DNA from: Pseudomonas sp. SLFW
GTDB lineage: Bacteria > Pseudomonadota > Gammaproteobacteria > Pseudomonadales > Pseudomonadaceae
Direction of reading: 5' to 3'
Assembly: GCF_009905615.1 (NCBI RefSeq)
Contig: NZ_JAAAKW010000016.1
Coordinates: 1-64,000 of the forward strand
Length of the DNA stretch: 64,000 nucleotides
How positions within the stretch are numbered: position 1 is the stretch's first letter; the number at the start of each line of letters is the position of its first letter. The notes beneath the pieces are model-generated. The model was not told the origin of the DNA. It ran no database searches and saw nothing but the letters and a program-made list of their open reading frames with translations. Made by a program: the position numbers and the translations under genes. Shown here one piece after another: positions 58,317 through 64,000 of the stretch.

Positions 58317-59636
58317 TCAATCCAGCCGCAACGTCGAATTGAACTGGCTGATCGCATCCACCACATGCCGCGATCCCTGCTGGATTTCCAGAATCACTTC
58401 CCCGGCCTCATTGGCCAGTTCCACCCCGGTGCCCGTTCGGCTGAGGCTCGACTGCATGCTCGACACCGCGCTCTTGGCCAGCTCGTTGTTCTGTCGCACC
58501 ACGTCCACAATCTCGATGGTCGCCTTGCTGGTTCGCGCTGCCAGCCCTCGCACTTCATCGGCCACCACCGCAAACCCACGGCCGTGCTCTCCCGCGCGTG
58601 CGGCCTCAATGGCCGCGTTGAGGGCCAGGAGGTTGGTCTGATCGGCAATCCCGCGAATGGTCTGGACGATGGTGGCGATGATTTCCGACTGTTTGTTCAC
58701 CGCATCGATGCTGCGCGCCGCTTCGTTGAGGTCATTGGAAATCTGCTCAATCACCTCCACCGTTTGCTGCACCACGCTGGAACCCTTCTGCGCACAGGCA
58801 TCGGTGCGCACCGAGGTGTCGTGGGCAGTGGTGGCGGCGTTACGCTGCACGGTCACTTGTTCAGTGATGTCGCTGGCGAATTTCACCACCTTGTACAGAC
58901 GCCCTTTGGCATCGAACAGCGGGTTGTACGTCGCTTCGAGATAGACCGTCTGACCGTGCTTATCGACCCGCTCGAAACGATGGGCGTGGTATTCGCCGCG
59001 ATTGAGCGATGCCCAGAACGCTTTGTACGCCGGGGACTCCACTTCGGCGCGGGTGCAAAACAGGCTGTGGTGCTGACCCACGATCTCGGCCAGCGTGTAA
59101 TGCATGGTCTTGAGGAAGTTTTCGTTGGCCGTGATGACCCGACCGTCAGGGGAGAACTCGATCATCGCCATCGAGCGGCCGATCGCGCAGATCATGCTCT
59201 GGTTTTCGTGGCTCTTGTGCGCCCGAGCGGTGATGTCCGACGCCACTTTGATCACGCTTTGAACCCTGCCGTCGGTGTCATAGACCGGCATGTAGCTCGC
59301 TTCCAGCCAGATTTCCCGTCCGGATTTGTCCAGACGCATGAACTCGCCGCACAGCGGTTCGCCACGGGCCAGGTCGCGCCATAATTTGCCGTAGGCCTCG
59401 CTGTCGCAGAACGCTTTCTCGCAAAAGATCCGGTGATGCTTGCCGACCAGCTCACCCGGCTGATAGCCCATGGTGAGACAAAAATTCTCATTGGCGTCGA
59501 GGATGATGCCATCCGGCGTGAATTCGATCATGGCCATGGAACGGCTGATCGCCGCCAGCTTGGCCTTCGACTGGCACAGCGCGGCGGTGGAAACTTGCAA
59601 CTCGGCTTCGACAGCCTTGCGGACGGAATTGAACAT
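58317..59636 (-). CDS. soluble chemotaxis transducer with two PAS domains (BdlA-like)
   Basis: Cytoplasmic methyl-accepting protein of 439 aa, without membrane helices. Two PAS domains lie at about 25-135 (MAMIEFTPDGIILDANENFC) and 150-258 (MAMIEFSPDGRVITANENFL), then the signalling domain with NLLALNAAIEAARAGEHGRG and FAVVADEVRGLAARTSKA. The order PAS-PAS-MCP without a membrane part is that of P. aeruginosa BdlA, which controls biofilm dispersal. The near-identical start of the two PAS domains suggests duplication. No che genes nearby. Confidence 0.9.
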   Translation of the reverse strand: MFNSVRKAVEAELQVSTAALCQSKAKLAAISRSMAMIEFTPDGIILDANENFCLTMGYQPGELVGKHHRIFCEKAFCDSEAYGKLWRDLARGEPLCGEFMRLDKSGREIWLEASYMPVYDTDGRVQSVIKVASDITARAHKSHENQSMICAIGRSMAMIEFSPDGRVITANENFLKTMHYTLAEIVGQHHSLFCTRAEVESPAYKAFWASLNRGEYHAHRFERVDKHGQTVYLEATYNPLFDAKGRLYKVVKFASDITEQVTVQRNAATTAHDTSVRTDACAQKGSSVVQQTVEVIEQISNDLNEAARSIDAVNKQSEIIATIVQTIRGIADQTNLLALNAAIEAARAGEHGRGFAVVADEVRGLAARTSKATIEIVDVVRQNNELAKSAVSSMQSSLSRTGTGVELANEAGEVILEIQQGSRHVVDAISQFNSTLRLD

Positions 59637-60103
59637 GGGCCAGACACCTCGATAATTACGAAAACGCGGTCAACGCGACCGTCTTCCTTGATTGGCTGAT
59701 ACGGAAATCGACCTGAGGGCGTCGTGCATGAGTCATGGCGGTATGACATCGCACGGCAATGAGCACTGCCGAAAAGGGCTGCCGGGCGCGTAATAGAAGG
59801 GTTGGGGAATGTTAAAACTTGTGAATACCAGTCGTCTGATCACAATCGAAGCGATCAGCGGTAGTCGATTTGCGGGGTGACCGAGCCTGTCCATATGCGG
59901 CGCCTGACTTCCAGTGTCGATGACTGATGCGGCCCGTGCACGGCGTGTTGTCAGCGCCGAGCCACGTTGGATCAGAGCATAGTCAACCTCATGGCGGTTG
60001 CAATCCGAATAGTGGCAATTTCACATGCGATTGCGTTGGAATTCACAAATGACCACATAAAACTGCGCCGTCTTCAGGAAGGACAGCGCGACGGTGGGGT
60101 AGA
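59637..60103. other. 467-bp gene-free region
   Basis: Lies upstream of the BdlA-like gene and past the end of the DapF-like gene. I saw no convincing small gene or RNA; AATGTTAAAACTTGTGAAT near 59808 is the most AT-rich part and a possible promoter. Confidence 0.5.
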
Positions 60104-61105
60104 TCAGTGCTGTGGATGGGCCGCGCCGAACAGCTGGACCTGGTGCAATTGGCCGTTCTGCTCGATGAGCCGGATCGGTGCTGTGCCGCCGGGCATCACC
60201 ACCTCAACCAGACCCGCCTCGACCCAGCCGCAGAGCCAGGCCGTCGACGCCACCGCGCTGGCGCTGGTTCCGGAGGAGGCGGTCGGCCCTTCGCCGCGCT
60301 CGAACACCCGCGCCATGATCCGGTTGGGGGCGATGCGCGCGGCCCATTGCAGGTTGATGCCAGCAGGGCAGGGGTCGCCATCACCGAATTCGCCCGCAGC
60401 GAAGGCGATGCGAGTCAGGGCATCGTTGAGAGGGGCGTCGTGCAGCGCATCGAAACCGGGCAGGGACTCCACGTCCGGGACCAGCGTCACGCAATGAGGG
60501 TTGCCGACTCTGACGAACACGCTGGTGTGCCAGTGAGGGTGCAGCGTGGCGAGCCGTTCGACGCGATTGACCGGCGCGTCATTGTGTGTGGTCTCGCTGA
60601 CGCCTGGCCCGATGGCCCCGACCGCTTTCGCCCCGAAGCCTGGCGTGCCGATGTCCAGCCAGAACCCCGACACGCTGTCGATCACGGTGGGCATCGCTTG
60701 CGTCGGCACCGGGCTGGCGGAGTCGGCGCTGTCGTGATGCACCCGTAGCGTGAACGCCTGATCCAGCGGTGTGCGACCGGTGTCGGCCAGGGATTGCGAG
60801 AAGATGGTCAGCCCGTTGCCACTGCGCTCGGCGAGGGTGGCGTCAGTGTTGACGATCAGCACGTCGAACGGCGCTGTGTCCTGAAACGGACCGACCAAGA
60901 GACCGTCGGAGCGATGAGCCTTGCTGCCCGCCGGCCGCTGGCCTTCAGGCCAGTCACAGATCGCCGCCACCGCCTGAGGCGCCCAGCTTAGACGGGCCAG
61001 CGCGGCGTCGGCGGCAGACAGCGGCACATTCACACCCAGCGCACGCAGGGCTTCAGGGGAAATCACAGCGTAGATATTGCCGCGCGCGTCGTAGAAAGGG
61101 GCCAT
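60104..61105 (-). CDS. DapF-like protein with both catalytic cysteines replaced by serine
   Basis: Protein of 333 aa related to diaminopimelate epimerase. The two racemase signatures are present but altered: AERSGNGLTIFSQ where DapF has E-x-C-GNG, and TASSGTSASAVAS where DapF has xxACGTGACA. GNPHCVTLV and GINLQWAARIAPNRIMARVFERG also match DapF. Replacing both acid/base cysteines by Ser makes ordinary epimerisation unlikely; it may be a lyase/isomerase like PrpF or a non-catalytic relative. ATG 61105 is used because homologous starts match FYDARGN; ATG at 61141 and 61177 remain open. Confidence 0.78.
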   Translation of the reverse strand: MAPFYDARGNIYAVISPEALRALGVNVPLSAADAALARLSWAPQAVAAICDWPEGQRPAGSKAHRSDGLLVGPFQDTAPFDVLIVNTDATLAERSGNGLTIFSQSLADTGRTPLDQAFTLRVHHDSADSASPVPTQAMPTVIDSVSGFWLDIGTPGFGAKAVGAIGPGVSETTHNDAPVNRVERLATLHPHWHTSVFVRVGNPHCVTLVPDVESLPGFDALHDAPLNDALTRIAFAAGEFGDGDPCPAGINLQWAARIAPNRIMARVFERGEGPTASSGTSASAVASTAWLCGWVEAGLVEVVMPGGTAPIRLIEQNGQLHQVQLFGAAHPQH

Positions 61106-61212
61106 GGCGGGAGGTCCGGAATTCGTGTTGAAAGCCGGCATTAAATCATGTGGGCGTCCCTTGCACAGATTTGTCATTGCGGCCGGGATCAGTCTTCAGG
61201 CTTCTGCAAAAC

Positions 61213-61306
61213 CTGTAGGAGTGAGCTTGCTCGGGAAGAGGCCTGTACATCCGCCACATTTCTAGCGGCTAAGCCTCAGTCGTCGCGAGCAAGCTCACTC
61301 CTACAG
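61213..61306. repeat. REP pair (REPIN), GAGCTTGCTCG family
   Basis: REP at 61213-61236 (with GGGA where the family has GCGA) and an inverted copy at 61282-61306, separating the DapF-like and LysE genes, both on the minus strand. Confidence 0.9.
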
Positions 61307-61360
61307 AGGATCGCAGTTCTTCAGCGACCCTGGGGCATGTTGGCGACAACGCGGGAATTC

Positions 61361-61963
61361 TCACACCACCAACGTCAACCACGCCGATGCCACCAGCAGC
61401 AGTGCCATGACTTGATTGAACCGTTTCATGCTCTGCGGCGAACGGAAAAACTTCGCAGCGCTCACGCCCAGGTAGGCCCACGCAGCCATGCACGGGATCG
61501 CTACCAGAAAGAACGTCAGCGACAGCCACATCACCCGCAGCATCCGATCCGCGTCAGTCCCGGCAAACACACTCACCACGGCCAGCGCCATCATCCAGGT
61601 TTTCGGGTTGACCAGTTGCAGGCTGGCAGCGCTCCAGAGCCCCAGTCGCGGCCCAGTGCTCGCTTGGTCAGGATCAATGGCCTCGGCGGGCGCGCTGAAA
61701 ATCTGCCACGCCAGCCAGGTCAGCCAGGCGATGCCGACCCACGCCATCACCGTTTGCACTTGATGATGACGGGCCAGCACGTCGCCCAGCCCCGTGCCGA
61801 CGACCAACACCAGCAACGCCGCCCCGGCGCAGCCGCCCACGACGATCGGCAGTGTGCGCAGCAAGCCATATCGGGAGCTGTTGGTCAGCACCAGAATGTT
61901 GGTCGGGCCAGGGGTGATCGAAGAGACGAACGCGAACAGCAGGAACGGCAGAAAGGCTTGCAT
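61361..61963 (-). CDS. LysE/RhtB-family exporter
   Basis: Amino-acid exporter of 200 aa with five to six helices: FLPFLLFAFVSSITPGPTNILVLTNS (signature TPGPTN), LRTLPIVVGGCAGAALLVL, WVGIAWLTWLAWQIF, MMALAVVSVFA and two more. It is downstream of an AraC regulator read in the same direction (56-bp gap), a frequent arrangement for RhtB exporters. ATG 61963 is chosen; TTG three codons upstream is also open. Confidence 0.9.
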   Translation of the reverse strand: MQAFLPFLLFAFVSSITPGPTNILVLTNSSRYGLLRTLPIVVGGCAGAALLVLVVGTGLGDVLARHHQVQTVMAWVGIAWLTWLAWQIFSAPAEAIDPDQASTGPRLGLWSAASLQLVNPKTWMMALAVVSVFAGTDADRMLRVMWLSLTFFLVAIPCMAAWAYLGVSAAKFFRSPQSMKRFNQVMALLLVASAWLTLVV

Positions 61964-62019
61964 GGGGAACAACTCGGCAGCGAAGGATCATGCCGTGATG
62001 ATCGCGGCGCGGGCGGGTG

Positions 62020-62856
62020 TCAGTCTGGAAGATTTGAGCAGCGCTTGCGGTAGTCGGCAGGTGCCATGCGGTAGGCGCGCTGGAACCAGCGGCCCAAATG
62101 GCTCTGATCGGCAAACCCCAGCGCCGCCGCGACATCGACCGGCAGTTCACCCCAGGCCAGCAGGCGGCGGGCGCGGGTCAGGCGCAGTTGAATGAGGTAG
62201 GCATGGGGCGCCAATCCGAAGGCTGCCTTGAACGCCCGGCTCAAGCGAAAACGGTCGACGCCGGTCACCGTCGCCAAATCGTCAAGACCGATGTCCTGAT
62301 GCAGATGACTGTGAAGATAATCCCGCGCCCGTTGCGCCACCAGCGGCAGGCGCGGATCGGGATTGATCAGCGCACGCCAGCGCAAATGGTCCGTGAGACT
62401 CGATAAAAGGTTGTCCAGCGCGGTCTGGCGCACGATGCGCAGCTCGCCACTGTGCATGGCTTCGAAGGCGTTCGCAGTGGCGATGGCCAGGCGGTTGTCG
62501 TCGGCCAGGGTCGCGGCAAAGCTGACGTGCCCGTTGTCCGGCGCCTCTTCGAACTGGGCGCGCAACTCCCGGTCCATCCAGTGCGGGTCGAGGTACAGCG
62601 TGCGGTAGGTGAAGCCGTCCGCTTCCGGCGCGTGTCCGTCATGAATTTCGCCCGGTTCGAGCAGAAACACCTTGCCCGGCGTGCTGTTGTGCTGCTGACG
62701 ACGGCAGTTGAATTGCTGCACGCCTTGCTCGGTAATGCCCACCAGATAACTGTCGTGCCAATGCGGGTCGTACGCATGCCCTTCGAAATGCGCGCGCACC
62801 GTCTCGATGCCGGACAAGGCGTCCTGCTTGAGATCGATCCAGTTGCGTTCGGGCAT
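62020..62856 (-). CDS. AraC-family transcriptional regulator
   Basis: Regulator of 278 aa with an N-terminal cupin-like sensing domain (HFEGHAYDPHWHDSYLVGIT at about 24-44, and LLEPGEIHDGHAPE) and a C-terminal pair of HTH motifs from about 185 (DIGLDDLATVTGVDRFRLSRAFK, then DVAAALGFADQSHLGRWFQRAYRMAP). AGGAG precedes ATG 62856. It likely controls the LysE exporter that follows, in response to an amino acid; this is inference from gene order. Confidence 0.9.
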   Translation of the reverse strand: MPERNWIDLKQDALSGIETVRAHFEGHAYDPHWHDSYLVGITEQGVQQFNCRRQQHNSTPGKVFLLEPGEIHDGHAPEADGFTYRTLYLDPHWMDRELRAQFEEAPDNGHVSFAATLADDNRLAIATANAFEAMHSGELRIVRQTALDNLLSSLTDHLRWRALINPDPRLPLVAQRARDYLHSHLHQDIGLDDLATVTGVDRFRLSRAFKAAFGLAPHAYLIQLRLTRARRLLAWGELPVDVAAALGFADQSHLGRWFQRAYRMAPADYRKRCSNLPD

Positions 62857-62953
62857 GGAGGCTCCTGAAAAAAGAGGCACGGCTGCACACGTTAGCGCCC
62901 AGCCTACCCTCAGGTCTGGAAGATTTGTGCAGCAGCCGACCGGCTGCCTTCGT

Positions 62954-64000
62954 TCACGCGTTCAGGTCGAAGCCGCTGCGGCCCAGGCATTCACCATTGA
63001 TCAACACGTCCACCTCGTGCCGTCCGGCGTAATGCACGCGGGTCGTGAAATTGCGCACCTGTTGCTCGCGGCGCAGGGTCACAGACGCGCCAGCGGCCAA
63101 TTCCAGCGTCTTGAACTTGAAGACCTTGGCCGAGGTGCCGCCCGATTTTTTCACGTAATGAATCGCGTAATCGATGATCAGGCGCTGAACGTCCTTTGAT
63201 GTGGAGGTCAGCGTGAACGCCAGCTCGATCCGCTCACCCAGGCTGATGGCGTCAGGCGTCACTTTGAGGTCGCTCAACAGCACCTGCGCTTTTTCGCCCG
63301 CACCCATCAGCGTCAGCGCACGCACATCGCCTTTCTTGATCAATGAGCGCAAGGCGTGGCGAGCGATCCAGGCGCTGTTCGGGTTGTCCAGCGACCATCC
63401 CTCCAGTTGATCGAGCACCCATTCGGGGTTGTCTTTGGTGATGTCGTTGAAGTGATTGGCCACCGACTTGCGCACGTACAGGCTGTCGTCGGCCTTGAGA
63501 TTGTCGAGGATATCCAGCACCGGCGAGGGATCGACCATCAGGTTTTCCAGCCGAAACGACCACGGCAGGCGAGGGCGGCATCCTTCACTCGCTAGACGCC
63601 GGACGTGCGGGTTGTCGTCAAGTGACCAGCCGTGCATCACCTCGATGGCCCGTGAGAAATCCCGGCGCAAGAAGTGCCGCACGGCGAATTCCGAAGAGCC
63701 GAAGGCAGTGAAAAACTTCAGCGCTTCCATCGAGCGTTCAAAGTCGTCCTGACCGTACAAAGCGACGTATTCCGGGAGGATCAGGCTGACGAACGCGCTG
63801 TTCAAGCGTGGGGCCAGTTGATAGAGGATGTCCAGTGCCGCGAGATAATCCTGGGGCAGTCCGGCGTGCAGGCTTTGGCTGACCCGGTTCAGGCGTTGCA
63901 TGAGGGACAGGCCGTCCAGACCCTCTGTCGCCTGGGCGATAAAGCGCTTGCGATCAAATGCCGGATAGACCGCGAAGGTTTCATCGGCAATGTGCTTTAG
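62954..64000 (-). CDS. AlkC-like DNA alkylation repair protein, start outside window
   Basis: HEAT-repeat DNA glycosylase-like protein; the open frame runs off the window end, so the N-terminus is missing (349 codons visible with stop). Helical repeats include FVSLILPEYVALYGQDDFER, FGSSEFAVRHFLRRDFSRAI and SVANHFNDITKDNPEWVLDQ. Beyond about residue 230 the C-terminal region is beta-rich (AISLGERIELAFTLTSTSKD, then RVHYAGRHEVDVLING), which matches the Ig-like domain found in some AlkC proteins. Acts on N3-methyladenine-type damage in the family; specificity here is not proven. Confidence 0.82.
   Translation of the reverse strand, partial: LKHIADETFAVYPAFDRKRFIAQATEGLDGLSLMQRLNRVSQSLHAGLPQDYLAALDILYQLAPRLNSAFVSLILPEYVALYGQDDFERSMEALKFFTAFGSSEFAVRHFLRRDFSRAIEVMHGWSLDDNPHVRRLASEGCRPRLPWSFRLENLMVDPSPVLDILDNLKADDSLYVRKSVANHFNDITKDNPEWVLDQLEGWSLDNPNSAWIARHALRSLIKKGDVRALTLMGAGEKAQVLLSDLKVTPDAISLGERIELAFTLTSTSKDVQRLIIDYAIHYVKKSGGTSAKVFKFKTLELAAGASVTLRREQQVRNFTTRVHYAGRHEVDVLINGECLGRSGFDLNA

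Overview
The window is bacterial chromosome from a Pseudomonas, most likely of the fluorescens/syringae side of the genus. This rests on high-GC, strongly codon-biased genes, on typical Pseudomonas neighbourhoods (rnd-ycgL, ptrB beside a cNMP-binding protein, pxpABC, an eptA-methyltransferase pair, lpxO, cvfB) and on many REP palindromes of the TGTAGGAGCGAATTC / TGTAGGAGTGAGCTTGCTCGC types. I saw no rRNA, tRNA, CRISPR array, prophage or complete insertion sequence. Gene families were named by reading translated sequence; no database search was run.

Layout. 1-5.0 kb: a minus-strand sugar ABC importer (ATPase, two permeases, substrate-binding protein cut by the window edge) with candidate operators upstream. 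5.0-7.5 kb: NAD-malic enzyme and a HigB/HigA-like toxin-antitoxin pair. 7.7-11.6 kb: eptA lipid A phosphoethanolamine transferase with an overlapping methyltransferase, then rnd-ycgL. 11.7-18.3 kb: a 2-hydroxyacid dehydrogenase, a repeat array with a 135-bp period, nitroreductase, YcgN, an M61-like protein lacking its zinc site, a TrmH-like methylase, an HNH protein and a spermidine-synthase-like protein bordered by a palindromic MITE-like element. 18.4-25.9 kb: small secreted protein, cNMP-binding protein, oligopeptidase B, a glutamine amidotransferase group and the 5-oxoprolinase operon pxpABC. 26.0-27.6 kb: a more AT-rich accessory patch with two unrecognised genes. 27.9-35.1 kb: a MoxR ATPase/VWA pair, DUF2442, DUF748, cysK, lpxO and an EamA exporter with a possible leader peptide. 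35.2-45.3 kb: ABC exporter; a minus-strand run of hydrolase, a 50-residue secreted peptide resembling the start of Hsp90, and periplasmic PPIase; LysR; two tandem tiny secreted paralogues; a second toxin-antitoxin pair; a YbdG-type channel gene broken by an in-frame stop; and a DEAD-box helicase. 45.4-53.7 kb: small envelope proteins, cvfB, CsbD, a YihY-family membrane protein and a peptide deformylase. 53.8-64 kb: periplasmic methyltransferase-like protein, two solute-binding proteins without neighbouring transporter subunits, a nucleoside deaminase, a BdlA-like soluble PAS chemotaxis protein, a DapF-like protein with both catalytic cysteines changed to serine, a LysE exporter with an AraC regulator, and an AlkC-like repair protein cut by the window end.

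Recurring themes are envelope modification and secreted proteins (eptA, lpxO, DUF748, PPIase, TorF-like porin and several tiny exported proteins), nutrient uptake (sugar, betaine-like, 5-oxoproline) and heavy seeding of intergenic space by REP pairs. The points most worth checking are the Hsp90-like mini-protein, the tandem secreted peptides with an almost identical C-terminal tail, the toxin gene that seems to begin at CTG on a leaderless transcript, the in-frame stop in the YbdG homologue, and the MITE-like element that supplies a stop codon.
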